A DNA stretch of 64,000 nucleotides from positions 1 to 64,000 of the forward strand of contig CACZMI010000002.1 of assembly GCA_902782245.1 (NCBI GenBank), given 5' to 3'. The first letter of the stretch is position 1, and each line of letters opens with the position of its first letter. Under the pieces are notes generated by a model, which saw only the letters and a program-made list of their open reading frames with translations, made no database searches and had not been told where the DNA came from. A program made the position numbers and the translations under genes. The stretch is from an uncultured Bacteroidales bacterium. Lineage in GTDB: Bacteria; Bacteroidota; Bacteroidia; Bacteroidales; Bacteroidaceae. Below are positions 33,343 to 42,331 of this stretch, piece by piece.

Positions 33343-34611
33343 TCAGTCTGCTCTAAGTGCTTCAATGGGTCTTACGCGGGCTGCCTTGACTGCAGGGAAA
33401 AGACCTGCTATCGTGCCTGCTATAACCAGAAGTACGGTTGATTTTATTGCCTCGCTCAATCCCACTGTGGGGTTGATCAGAAGGCGGATGCTCTGTCCGA
33501 ACATATCCATTGATTCCTGTCCGACGGTCTGGTCCATGATGATGCATGCTATCATGCCCAGCACCATTCCGATGTATCCGAAGAATGCGGTTATTGCCAC
33601 ACTCTCGGCTATTATTAGTTTGGTGATGTTCCAGGGACCTGCGCCTATGGCCTTGCGGATGCCGAACTCATGGGTGCGCTCCTTGACGGTAATGAGCATG
33701 ATGTTGCTCACACCCACGATACCTCCCAGCAGCGTAAACAGACCTACTATCCAGAGTCCGGTGTTGAGTATGCTACGGCCCTTGTTCATCTGCATGTTCT
33801 GGGTAAACTGGTTCCAGATATAATAGGCGCTCTCATCATCGGGGGCAGCGCTGTGTCGGGCGTTGAGTATCTTTTTGAGTCGGAGTTCGAATGCCTCGTT
33901 CTCAGCCTCAGTCTCAAGTCCGTTGAATGTGAATGCTATCAGGTCCAGGTCATTGGCCATTCCGAATATAGACCTTGCAGTGGTATAGGGTATATAGAGT
34001 TCGCGGTCATTGCGGTTCTCATAGGCATGACGTACGCCTATTATTGTGAATATCAGATTTCCTACCTTAATCTTTTTTCCAATCAGGGTCTGGTAGTCGG
34101 TACCGCCTTCCAGCAGGTTCTTGGCCAGCAAATGCGTTATGACCATAACTTTACGTTTCTGGGCGATATCCAGATTGTTGATGAAACGGCCAGAGAGCAC
34201 CTGTATGTGGTTCATATCGGCCTGAGCGGGAAATGTGCCGTTCAGGTACATATCGCTGAAATGTTTCTTCTTGTAAGTTACAGCGAATCCGCTTTTTGAG
34301 ACCGATGTGGTTACCTGGTCAATAATATCCGGGAACTGACGGGCCAGAAGTGTCATATCCTGCTCGGTGAGTGTCATGTATCGGCCGGTCTTGTATCCGT
34401 TATAGGGCTGCGAAGTTACGTTGGGATAGATCTCCATGGTGTTGGTGGCAAATCCCTCGCTGTCCTGGTTGAAGGAGTTCATCAGTCCGTTTCCGGCTCC
34501 CAGCAGCACGATGATCATGAAGATGCCCCATGCTACGGAAAATCCGGTCAGGCTGGTGCGCAGCTTGTTGCGGCGTACGCTCTCCCATATTTCGGTTAAA
34601 AGGTCCTGCAT
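33343..34611 (-). CDS. MacB/FtsX-type ABC transporter permease, first copy
   Basis: 422 residues, same fold as its neighbour: N-terminal helix (GFSVAWGIFMIIVLLGAGN), periplasmic domain, then VKERTHEFGIRKAIGA and three C-terminal helices. Starts three bases after the ATPase stop. Both permeases lack an ATPase domain; the separate ATPase gene provides it. Likely substrates of such exporters are peptides, lipoproteins or drugs, not identifiable here. Confidence 0.92.
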   Translation of the reverse strand: MQDLLTEIWESVRRNKLRTSLTGFSVAWGIFMIIVLLGAGNGLMNSFNQDSEGFATNTMEIYPNVTSQPYNGYKTGRYMTLTEQDMTLLARQFPDIIDQVTTSVSKSGFAVTYKKKHFSDMYLNGTFPAQADMNHIQVLSGRFINNLDIAQKRKVMVITHLLAKNLLEGGTDYQTLIGKKIKVGNLIFTIIGVRHAYENRNDRELYIPYTTARSIFGMANDLDLIAFTFNGLETEAENEAFELRLKKILNARHSAAPDDESAYYIWNQFTQNMQMNKGRSILNTGLWIVGLFTLLGGIVGVSNIMLITVKERTHEFGIRKAIGAGPWNITKLIIAESVAITAFFGYIGMVLGMIACIIMDQTVGQESMDMFGQSIRLLINPTVGLSEAIKSTVLLVIAGTIAGLFPAVKAARVRPIEALRAD

Positions 34612-34614
34612 GGT

Positions 34615-35337
34615 TTACTTCATTATTGTGGTTGTACCGAATGCCGATGCGTTGTGTTGGGTGTTGTCCTCAATCTGGCCTATTACACCGTCCTTGATGT
34701 GGATGATACGGTTGGTGCAGTTGGCAACTCCGCTCTCGTGGGTTACCACTACGATTGTGATTCCCTCCTCGCGGTTAAGACGGCTCAGAAGCTCCATGAC
34801 CTCGACCGATGTCTTGGAATCCAGTGCGCCGGTGGGCTCATCGGCCAGGATTATCTGCGGCTTGGTAATCAGGGCTCGGGCAATGGCCACACGCTGTTTC
34901 TGGCCACCCGACATTTCGTTGGGGTAGTGGGTTGCCCACTCTTTCAGGCCCAGACGGTCCAGGTATTCCATGGCCATCTGATGACGCTGTCTGCGTCCGA
35001 TACCCTGATAAAAGAGGGGCAACTCCACGTTCTCAACGGCTGTTTTGAAGGAGATGAGATTGAATGACTGGAATATGAATCCAATCATCCGGTTGCGGTA
35101 ATCGGCAGCCTGACGTTCGGAAAGATTCTTTATCAGTTTGCCGTCAAGGTGATATTCACCGGTATCATAGTTGTCAAGTATACCAAGTATGTTAAGTAAG
35201 GTGGACTTACCGGAGCCCGACGCTCCCATTATGGATACGAACTCGCCGCGCTCTATTCCAAGGTTTATGCCTTTGAGTACGTGGAGGGGTTGTGCACCCA
35301 TGTAAGTCTTGTTGATGTCTTTAAGGTGTATGAGCAT
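34615..35337 (-). CDS. ABC transporter ATP-binding protein (LolD/MacB type)
   Basis: 240 residues, complete. Walker A GASGSGKST, signature MSGGQKQRVAIARAL, Walker B IILADEPTGALD and the H-loop VVTHE are all intact. The sequence belongs to the LolD/MacB/FtsE branch that powers mechanotransmission rather than direct membrane translocation. First gene of the five-gene operon, with promoter at 35391-35421. Confidence 0.95.
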   Translation of the reverse strand: MLIHLKDINKTYMGAQPLHVLKGINLGIERGEFVSIMGASGSGKSTLLNILGILDNYDTGEYHLDGKLIKNLSERQAADYRNRMIGFIFQSFNLISFKTAVENVELPLFYQGIGRRQRHQMAMEYLDRLGLKEWATHYPNEMSGGQKQRVAIARALITKPQIILADEPTGALDSKTSVEVMELLSRLNREEGITIVVVTHESGVANCTNRIIHIKDGVIGQIEDNTQHNASAFGTTTIMK

Positions 35338-35390
35338 TTCAGTGACTATTGTCTGTTTTTAGTTCAGTGTCTTAGTTTATTAGTACACCA

Positions 35391-35421
35391 CAAAGGTATG
35401 CGGTTATTTTGGATGTACAAT
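35391..35421 (-). promoter_or_regulatory. Promoter of the MacAB-TolC-like operon
   Basis: On the minus strand ATTG (35418-35421, one base off TTTG), 19-nt spacer, TACCTTTG (35391-35398). The expected leader is about 50 nt. The remaining sequence between 35338 and 35574 carries only this and the divergent promoter. Confidence 0.65.
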
Positions 35422-35537
35422 GGATAAAGGACTGCATTAACAATATTTAGTATTCAAGCCTTTGCCAAATACACTCCAATGACGATTGCGTTTGGGGATT
35501 GTTACTGACAAATATCTGTTTTCCCGTTTTTTTAAGT

Positions 35538-35545
35538 TAACTTTG
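35538..35545 (+). promoter_or_regulatory. Minus-7 box of the fimbrillin-like/C10 protease operon
   Basis: TAACTTTG fits TAnnTTTG, 29 nt before the ATG at 35575. At the 19-nt spacer position TCTG (35515-35518) is one base off the minus-33 consensus. Confidence 0.6.
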
Positions 35546-35574
35546 CAAACCAATGGTATAATTCACGTTTATTT

Positions 35575-37359
35575 ATGAAAATCAAGTCAGTTCTGCTTGT
35601 CATGGCGTCATTTGCCCTGCTTTGGGGATGTAAGGATGACAAGCCCCAGTTCGGGGCTCCCATTGCTTCACTGAAAGTGGTGGGGGTTAACGGAAATCCG
35701 GATTTGGGAGAGGGTGTGAAACTGGGTGTCTATGTAAGTGATCCGGTAGGTGCCATCAATGAGCCTGCCACAATTTCCGGTAACGGCGCTTTGACATTGG
35801 ACAATGAAGTCAAATGGGCCTTTGACCAGTCTCATTCAGCGAGATTCTTTGCATATGCACCGTATGATGAATCTTTCTCGGGACAGGAGATAGTGACTTT
35901 CAACGCTCCTACAGATCAGACTACACCCGAGAAGATGCTTAAGGGCAATCTGCTCACCGCTTCGGCATCGGGCTCTCCGTCTGATAAATCTGTGGTTTTC
36001 AAGCTTAAACATGCCATGACAGCCATGACGGTCGCATTTGACAACCGTTCAGGCCAGAAGATAAAGTCCATGTCGGTAACCGGATTCATGACCGAGGGCA
36101 AACTGAACATGGTTACCGGAACCCTTACCGCCACCGGTGGCAAGAAGGTGATAAAGCCGTTGCGTGCTCCGGGCAATGACAACTCATTCTGTTTCATATA
36201 TATTCCGCAGGATGTCACGCCGCTGTTCACGGTTACCCTTGAATCGGGAAAGACGATGTCATTTACATATAAGGATAATTACTGTCATGAGTACCCCGAT
36301 AAGATTCTCAGGATGAAAATCCAGATTGACGAGTCTACCCTTGAGGGTAATATCCTGGAGATGAAAGGTGTCAACATGAGCCAGTGGAGTACAAACGGTG
36401 TTCCGGAATTTGACAGTGCACCTTCATTCATCAACCTTGCCGGACTCCGTTATGTGGAGCCCGAAAAGGACGGTTTCTTTGCTGCATATATCAACAAAGC
36501 GACGGTTACCGCGATTGACAACAATAATCCCGATATCCTGGGTGTGATACTTGAGGACTCTACAAGCGCCCTCCATGTATGGGCAAACATCGACAGCGAA
36601 CTTGAGGTAGGCAACACCATTGCCGGTCCGATAATGGGACTTATGGAAAAGAGGCTGGACAATGAATTCCATATATCATTTTTCCATACGGATTACGCAA
36701 CCGTTTCGGAGACCAAAGAACTGCCGTGCACCGAAATCAGCGTAAGTGACCTGTTCAGGAACAAGGTCACAATGGAATACCGCCGCACCAGACTCAAGGG
36801 CCTGACTCTTAAGGAACCGTTCTCCGGCGACAGGGCTGTATTCATGCAGGGTGATGATGAGATCAGCGTGGTCTGTCAGAATCTGGAGGTGGCTCTTGCG
36901 GCTGGTGCCAGGGGAGACCTTATAGGATTCCCGGTCAATTACGGCCAGGATATAGTGTTTATGGTGTATGATCAGAGTCAGTTCACTTCTTTCATCAAGG
37001 ATGAGGTGGAGACACCGTTTACCCGGGACAGCATCTGCGGTCTGTATGATTTTACAGGTCCCGACGAGGCGGTGTTCTCATTGAGTGCTCCCGATGCCCA
37101 GTTACAGTATTCCGTAAGGACATTTGATTACGGACGTTCCATGCAGGTGGCCGATACCCGCAACGGTGAGGCTCATCTGTTCCTTATCTATGAAACGTCA
37201 GAACTTATCGTGGGACATGAGTATGTGGTTTCATTCAGCCCCATGGGTAAGAGCGACAGGAAAGGCTCTACCATGATGATGGAGTGCGTGAAAGTAAGTG
37301 ATAATACAGCCTGGCTGATTGACAAGTCCGGCAAAACAGGTTTGATTTTGGCACTATGA
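35575..37359 (+). CDS. Fimbrillin-like lipoprotein with C-terminal OB-like region, 594 aa
   Basis: Lipoprotein signal (MKIKSVLLVMASFALLWGC, Cys19), so exported and lipid-anchored. Residues about 28-285 resemble fimbrillin/Mfa-like domains: ARFFAYAPYDE, then FKLKHAMTAMTVAFDN, the conserved helper-strand motif. Residues about 290-450 (AYINKATVTAIDNNNPDILG, then LEDSTSALHVWA) look like the OB-fold repeats found in other Bacteroidetes surface lipoproteins. Whether it is polymerised into a pilus is doubtful given the fused extra domains. The TGA stop overlaps the C10 protease start by four bases (ATGA), so the two are translationally coupled, which suggests a partner role such as anchor, substrate or inhibitor. 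Confidence 0.75.
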   Translation: MKIKSVLLVMASFALLWGCKDDKPQFGAPIASLKVVGVNGNPDLGEGVKLGVYVSDPVGAINEPATISGNGALTLDNEVKWAFDQSHSARFFAYAPYDESFSGQEIVTFNAPTDQTTPEKMLKGNLLTASASGSPSDKSVVFKLKHAMTAMTVAFDNRSGQKIKSMSVTGFMTEGKLNMVTGTLTATGGKKVIKPLRAPGNDNSFCFIYIPQDVTPLFTVTLESGKTMSFTYKDNYCHEYPDKILRMKIQIDESTLEGNILEMKGVNMSQWSTNGVPEFDSAPSFINLAGLRYVEPEKDGFFAAYINKATVTAIDNNNPDILGVILEDSTSALHVWANIDSELEVGNTIAGPIMGLMEKRLDNEFHISFFHTDYATVSETKELPCTEISVSDLFRNKVTMEYRRTRLKGLTLKEPFSGDRAVFMQGDDEISVVCQNLEVALAAGARGDLIGFPVNYGQDIVFMVYDQSQFTSFIKDEVETPFTRDSICGLYDFTGPDEAVFSLSAPDAQLQYSVRTFDYGRSMQVADTRNGEAHLFLIYETSELIVGHEYVVSFSPMGKSDRKGSTMMMECVKVSDNTAWLIDKSGKTGLILAL

Positions 37360-39137
37360 AAAAGATATTCCTTATAATAGCAACGGTTCTGATTCTGTCT
37401 CAGAACGTCATGGCAGAACTTGTTAAACCCGATCTGGCAGCAAAATATGCCCAGAAGGTCCTGGGTATGAAGCAGTCTCCCGTTCAGGAGACAATGCCTT
37501 CAATGAGGGCTCAGGCCCGTGACGCCAATAGTGCCGATCCGGAGTATTACATATTCAACAATCCTAAGGGCGGCTGGGTTATCATTGCAGCCGATGACCG
37601 TGTAAACCCTGTAATAGCTTATTCCACCCAGGGTTCATTCTCTGCAACGTCTATGCCGGAGAACCTTAAATGGTGGATGGACGGTGTAGCGCAGGTAGTT
37701 AACGATGTCCGCGTAAAAGATCTGCCCGTATCTGAATCGGTCCGTAATGCATGGAATTCACTGGCCGCCGGTAAGGAGATGATTACCGAGGGTACTACCA
37801 AGTATTCCGAAACTGCATTGTGGGGTCAGGGAGAGCCGTATAACAATCTATGTCCGGTCATCACCGGCGAAAACGAACGTGCTGTTTCCGGTTGCGTTGC
37901 CACAGCAATGGCTATCATAATGCAGTACAACTCATGGCCGGAACATGGCAAGGGTGTGATCGGAGGATACAGCACCAGGAGTTCCGCATATATTCCGGCA
38001 TATGACATAAACAGCCATTACTATGATTGGGAACTGATGTCGGCCGATGCTGTCGTAAAAGGGCAGACCAGAACCTGGGATTTTGAGCAGAAAGAGAGCG
38101 TGGCCCAATTGATTCATGACTGTGGCGTGGCTGTTCAGATGGAGTATTCAAGTGAAGGATCTGGCACATCCAACGGCAGTATGCTGATTGCCATGCAGGA
38201 AAATATGTCTTATTCTCCAAATTCCTCACTTGTAAGCAGGTCGGCTTATTCGCTTGATGAATGGTATGCATTGATTAAGAATGAGATAGATAACGGCCGC
38301 GTGGTATTTTATTCCGGGCAGGGCAATGCCGGAGGACATGCTTTTGTCTGTGACGGATATGATACTGAAGGTTCCAAACTCCGTATCAACTGGGGTTGGG
38401 GAGGTGCTGCCAACGGCTATTACACTCTTGACCTGTCTGTTGAGGATGCAGGTTTCAATTTCAGCAATGAACAGAGTGCGGTGATAGGTCTGGTACCTGA
38501 TACTGCAGCGGTTGATGCAGTAAAGAATATCGGTTTCTATCTCAGTTATAATAACGGATTCTACGGAATGGAACCGCTTGTTCCCGCTGATATCAATCTG
38601 GGAGGAGAACTGAGTTTCTATGTGGGTTGGGTATCAAGTCTGTCCGCACGTGACCTCATTCTTGATTTTAAGGTCTGTCTTGAGGATAAGGATGGAAATG
38701 TACGCCAGGAAGGTTGGCCTCTCCATATGGAAATTCCTGCAGGTAAAGGTTATATCTATGCCAATCAGACCGAAATGACCACTCTGACCGTTGCACCAGA
38801 TTTTACTGACCATTTCAGACTTTATGTAAAGGATGGAGAAAACTGGGTGCCGATGGTGGGCAACTACGATCTTCTGCCGCAGGTTGACGGCGTGATATGC
38901 GGTGTCACACAGGATCCGGTGATAATAGTTCCCGATGACTGTGCCGCCGGAAAGACCATAGACCTTTCGCTCACACTCGGATTCACTCATGTAAAGAAGG
39001 TAAAGTGGACAGTGAACGGAGAGGCTCTTGAATCCAACCAGGTACAACTGGTCAAAGGTAAGAACGCTATCAGGGCCGATGTGGAGTATCTGGATGAGAC
39101 ATCGGGCTCCATATTCCGTACCGTAACATTGGAATAA
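37356..39137 (+). CDS. C10 family cysteine protease (streptopain/SpeB type) with Spi prodomain
   Basis: 593 residues: signal peptide (about 1-20), Spi-like inhibitory prodomain (YYIFNNPKGGWVIIAADDR near 62-80), then the C10 catalytic domain. Catalytic Cys is seen in VSGCVATAMA (Cys180) and catalytic His in GGHAFVCDGY (His328). The spacing of 148 residues equals that between Cys192 and His340 of streptococcal SpeB. NWGWGG follows, also conserved. A C-terminal beta region of about 215 residues is extra; it has no lipobox and I see no type IX secretion tail. C10 proteases are secreted, broad-specificity enzymes, self-activated by prodomain cleavage. Coupled to the lipoprotein gene by an ATGA overlap. 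Confidence 0.92.
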   Translation: MKKIFLIIATVLILSQNVMAELVKPDLAAKYAQKVLGMKQSPVQETMPSMRAQARDANSADPEYYIFNNPKGGWVIIAADDRVNPVIAYSTQGSFSATSMPENLKWWMDGVAQVVNDVRVKDLPVSESVRNAWNSLAAGKEMITEGTTKYSETALWGQGEPYNNLCPVITGENERAVSGCVATAMAIIMQYNSWPEHGKGVIGGYSTRSSAYIPAYDINSHYYDWELMSADAVVKGQTRTWDFEQKESVAQLIHDCGVAVQMEYSSEGSGTSNGSMLIAMQENMSYSPNSSLVSRSAYSLDEWYALIKNEIDNGRVVFYSGQGNAGGHAFVCDGYDTEGSKLRINWGWGGAANGYYTLDLSVEDAGFNFSNEQSAVIGLVPDTAAVDAVKNIGFYLSYNNGFYGMEPLVPADINLGGELSFYVGWVSSLSARDLILDFKVCLEDKDGNVRQEGWPLHMEIPAGKGYIYANQTEMTTLTVAPDFTDHFRLYVKDGENWVPMVGNYDLLPQVDGVICGVTQDPVIIVPDDCAAGKTIDLSLTLGFTHVKKVKWTVNGEALESNQVQLVKGKNAIRADVEYLDETSGSIFRTVTLE

Positions 39138-39179
39138 CAATTATTGGAAATATTTTTAACCGACAACAATTAATTTCTT

Positions 39180-41831
39180 ATGAAAAGAATCAGTGGCATG
39201 ATTGCTTTGGCTGCAGCGGCATTAATGCTGTCCTGCGGCGGTGGAAAGTACGAGTATCCTTTCCAGAATCCCAAACTTAAGGTTGACAAGCGTGTTGATA
39301 ACCTTATGTCTTTGCTTACCCCCGAGGAGAAGGTGGGACTTATCATGAACAAGTCCATATCAGTGGACCGTCTGGGCATTCCGTCATACAACTGGTGGTC
39401 AGAGGCCTGCCACGGTGTGCGTCAGGGCGGTTATACCGTATTCCCGCAGCCTATCGGCATGGGTGCATCATTCAACGAGCAGCTTGTTTATGATGTATTC
39501 AGCGCAGTTTCAGACGAGGCCCGCGCCAACTGGAACCGCTCCAACCATGACATCTTCAATGTTCAGATGGGTGCCAACTACGTACCCGGCAATCCCGAGC
39601 TGACATTCTGGTGCCCCAATGTAAATATCTTCCGTGATCCCCGCTGGGGCCGCGGTCAGGAGGCTTACGGTGAGGATCCCTACCATATGAGCGTTCTGGG
39701 TGTTGCCAACGTAAAAGGTATGCAGGGCAATGACAAGAAATACTACAAGACCCATGCCTGCGCCAAGCACTATGCAGTGCACAGCGGCCCAGAGAGCCAG
39801 CGTCACCGCTATGATGCAGTGGTTTCAATGCGTGACCTGTGGGAGACTTACCTGCCCGCCTTCAAGGCTCTGGTACAGGAGGGTAACGTACAGGAGGTTA
39901 TGTGCGCATACAACCGTTACGAGGGCGAGCCCTGCTGCGCAAGCGACCGTCTGCTCACCAACATCCTGCGTGAAAAGTGGGGTTACAAGGCAATCGTGCT
40001 GACTGACTGCGACGCCATCAATAACTTCTACAACAAGAACCAGCACGGTACACATCCGGATGCAGAGACTGCATCAGTTGATGCTGTTCTGTCAGGTACT
40101 GACCTGGAGTGCGGTAAGGCATTCATGTCACTGACCAAGGGTCTTGAGGACGGTAAGATCAACGAGGCCGATATCGACATCGCCCTGCGCCGCGTGCTTA
40201 AGGGTCGCTTTGAGCTGGGTATGTTCGATCCCGCCGAGATGCTGCCTTGGGCCAACTTCGGTGAGGACGTTATCAGCAGCGAGGCTAATGACCAGCTGGC
40301 AGTCGAGGCTGCACGCCAGTCAATGGTTCTGCTCAAGAACAACGGTGTCCTGCCTTTGGACAAGAACATAAAGAAGCTGGCCGTTGTAGGTCCTAACGCC
40401 GATGACCGCAGCATGATGAACGGTGAGTACGGCGGCAGCCCCACACAGGAGCATACCCGTTCTCTTCTGGACGGTATCAGAAAGTTCTTCCCCAACACCG
40501 AGATCGTTTATGACCGTGCATGCGAGATCCGCAACGAATACTACACCACTTATTACACACAGGATGTAAACGGTGGCAAGGGATTCAAGGGCGAGTTCTG
40601 GAAGAACACCAATTTCAGCGGCGCTCCTGCCGTTACAGGTAACTATACCGAGGTTAACTTCAGCAACTTTGGCGCTTACAACTTTGTAGAGGGTCTGGAT
40701 CAGAGCGAGAATATCTCTGCCCGTCTGACCGGTAAGCTGGTTGCTCCTTTCACCGGTGATATGAACTACAACATCAGCTCAGACAACGGCTACAAACTCT
40801 ATGTGAACGGTCGTCTGGTTGAGGAGGCTAAGGGCGGTCAGGGTGGCCGTGGCGGCTTTGGCGGATTCGGCGGCGGCTTTGGCGGATTCGGTCGCGGAGG
40901 CGGCATGCAGCAGATGAAGTCATTCAAGGTTACCAAGGGTCAGACTTATGATATCAAGATTGAGTACACCCACGCTACCGGTAACTTTGCACGTCTCAAT
41001 GCTCAGATCTGCGTACAGAAGATTGCCGAGTTCACAGACCTGGCCGACAAACTGGTTGCTCAGAACGTTGACGCTATCATAATCATCGGTGGTATCACTC
41101 CTTCTATGGAGGGTGAGGGCGGCGATAAGCCCGATATCGAGATTCCTGCCGTTCAGCAGCGTCTTATCCGTGCCATGCACGCTACCGGCAAGCCCACCAT
41201 TTTTGTTGACTGCGCAGGTTCATGCATGGGATTCGGCTCACTCGAGGATCAGTTTGATGCTCTCATCCAGGCATGGTATCCCGGTCAGGGCGGTGCCCAG
41301 GCTCTTGCAGAGATCCTGAACGGTACCTGCAACCCCAGCGCCAAGCTGCCTGTTACATTCTACAAGAGCACCGATCAGCTGCCCGAGTTCACCGATTACT
41401 CAATGGAGGGCCGTACATACCGTTACTTCCGCGGTGAGCCTCTCTATCCGTTCGGTTACGGTCTGAGTTACACCACTTACGAGTACGGTCAGGCTACCAT
41501 CTCCAAGAACTCAATGAAGAAGAACGGCAGCGTTACCATCACTATCCCGGTTACCAATACCGGCAAGCGTGAGGGTACCGAGATCGTTCAGGTGTACGTA
41601 AAGAGTCTGGACAACCCCGCCGCTCCTATCAAGGGCCTGCAGGGATTCCAGCGCGTAACACTTAAGGCAGGTGAGACCGGCAACGCCGTAATCACACTGA
41701 CCGGCAAGTCATTCCAGTACTACGACGAGAAGATTGATGAGGTTTCAACCTTCAGCGGTCACTACAAGCTGCTGTACGGCTCATCATCGGCCGATAAGGA
41801 CCTGCAGTCACTTGACTTCGAGGTGCTGTAA
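39180..41831 (+). CDS. GH3 beta-glucosidase/xylosidase with inserted PA14 domain, lipoprotein
   Basis: 883 residues. Lipobox LMLSC (Cys19) makes it a lipoprotein. The GH3 N-terminal barrel (LTPEEKVGLIMNKS, HGVRQGGYTVFPQPIGM) carries VLTDCDAIN with the probable nucleophile Asp276. The second GH3 domain is interrupted at about 455-610 by a PA14 domain (FTGDMNYNISSDNGYKLYVN), followed by the rest of GH3 and a C-terminal Fn3-like domain (VQVYVKS). A run of Gly, Phe and Arg at about residues 552-578 lies inside the PA14 domain and is unusual. Substrate: beta-1,4-xylo- or gluco-oligosaccharides by family, not resolvable. Follows the C10 protease by 42 nt with no separate promoter box seen, so possibly co-transcribed. 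Confidence 0.92.
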   Translation: MKRISGMIALAAAALMLSCGGGKYEYPFQNPKLKVDKRVDNLMSLLTPEEKVGLIMNKSISVDRLGIPSYNWWSEACHGVRQGGYTVFPQPIGMGASFNEQLVYDVFSAVSDEARANWNRSNHDIFNVQMGANYVPGNPELTFWCPNVNIFRDPRWGRGQEAYGEDPYHMSVLGVANVKGMQGNDKKYYKTHACAKHYAVHSGPESQRHRYDAVVSMRDLWETYLPAFKALVQEGNVQEVMCAYNRYEGEPCCASDRLLTNILREKWGYKAIVLTDCDAINNFYNKNQHGTHPDAETASVDAVLSGTDLECGKAFMSLTKGLEDGKINEADIDIALRRVLKGRFELGMFDPAEMLPWANFGEDVISSEANDQLAVEAARQSMVLLKNNGVLPLDKNIKKLAVVGPNADDRSMMNGEYGGSPTQEHTRSLLDGIRKFFPNTEIVYDRACEIRNEYYTTYYTQDVNGGKGFKGEFWKNTNFSGAPAVTGNYTEVNFSNFGAYNFVEGLDQSENISARLTGKLVAPFTGDMNYNISSDNGYKLYVNGRLVEEAKGGQGGRGGFGGFGGGFGGFGRGGGMQQMKSFKVTKGQTYDIKIEYTHATGNFARLNAQICVQKIAEFTDLADKLVAQNVDAIIIIGGITPSMEGEGGDKPDIEIPAVQQRLIRAMHATGKPTIFVDCAGSCMGFGSLEDQFDALIQAWYPGQGGAQALAEILNGTCNPSAKLPVTFYKSTDQLPEFTDYSMEGRTYRYFRGEPLYPFGYGLSYTTYEYGQATISKNSMKKNGSVTITIPVTNTGKREGTEIVQVYVKSLDNPAAPIKGLQGFQRVTLKAGETGNAVITLTGKSFQYYDEKIDEVSTFSGHYKLLYGSSSADKDLQSLDFEVL

Positions 41832-41864
41832 GCCACTGTTAACAACTAAATATTTAGGTTAAAG

Positions 41865-41900
41865 TCCCGCACAATTGCAGAAATTGTGCGGGATTTTTTT
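41865..41900 (+). terminator. Terminator after GH3
   Basis: Perfect 12-bp stem TCCCGCACAATT (41865-41876) with AATTGTGCGGGA (41882-41893), loop GCAGA, then seven T. The end of the T run is shared with the minus-33 box of the next promoter. Confidence 0.92.
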
Positions 41901-41929
41901 GCTTTCGGGGTTTTGAGGGCTTTTCTTTG
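41898..41929 (+). promoter_or_regulatory. Promoter of the BlaI/BlaR-like pair
   Basis: TTTG (41898-41901), 20-nt spacer, TTTCTTTG (41922-41929, one base off TAnnTTTG). Transcription would start at about 41934, just before the operator dyad. Confidence 0.55.
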
Positions 41930-41936
41930 CTGTGTC

Positions 41937-41952
41937 AACTAAAAGATTAGTT
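41937..41952 (+). promoter_or_regulatory. Probable BlaI-type operator dyad
   Basis: Perfect inverted repeat AACTAA-AAGA-TTAGTT immediately after the expected transcription start and 7 nt before the regulator ATG. Its position fits autorepression by the dimeric BlaI-like protein encoded next. Same half-site elsewhere in the genome would mark other targets. Confidence 0.7.
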
Positions 41953-41959
41953 AGAACCG

Positions 41960-42331
41960 ATGAAAGCCTTGACTGAGAAAGAACAGATGGTAATGAGCGT
42001 GCTCTGGGAGCATCGCCATTGCAGCGTCGATGATGTGGTTGGTTTCCTTCCAGATCCCAAGCCGGCCTATAATACAATACTAACGTTCCTGCGTATACTT
42101 GAGAAAAAGGAATTCATATCGTATCAGGAAGAGGGACGTAAGCACATCTACTATCCGTTGGTAGAGAAAGGTGAGTACACCCGATGGACGCTGACCGAGA
42201 TGAAGGACAAGCTCTTTAACGGATCTGCCCGCTCTATGGTCAACACCTTTATTATGGAATCGGGTCTTAGTGACTCCGATGTACGTGAGCTTATTGATAT
42301 GTTGAACATGCTTGAAACTGCAAAGTCATGA
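41960..42331 (+). CDS. BlaI/MecI/CopY-family repressor
   Basis: 123 residues, the family length. Winged-helix N-terminal domain (KEQMVMSVLWEHRHCSVDDV, then AYNTILTFLRILEKKEF with the recognition helix and YYPLVEK in the wing) and a C-terminal dimerisation helix pair. BlaI proteins repress target genes until cleaved under the control of the partner sensor. The ATG is 7 nt after a dyad likely to be its own operator. The stop overlaps the sensor start (ATGA). No beta-lactamase or penicillin-binding gene lies beside it, so the regulated target is probably elsewhere. Confidence 0.92.
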   Translation: MKALTEKEQMVMSVLWEHRHCSVDDVVGFLPDPKPAYNTILTFLRILEKKEFISYQEEGRKHIYYPLVEKGEYTRWTLTEMKDKLFNGSARSMVNTFIMESGLSDSDVRELIDMLNMLETAKS

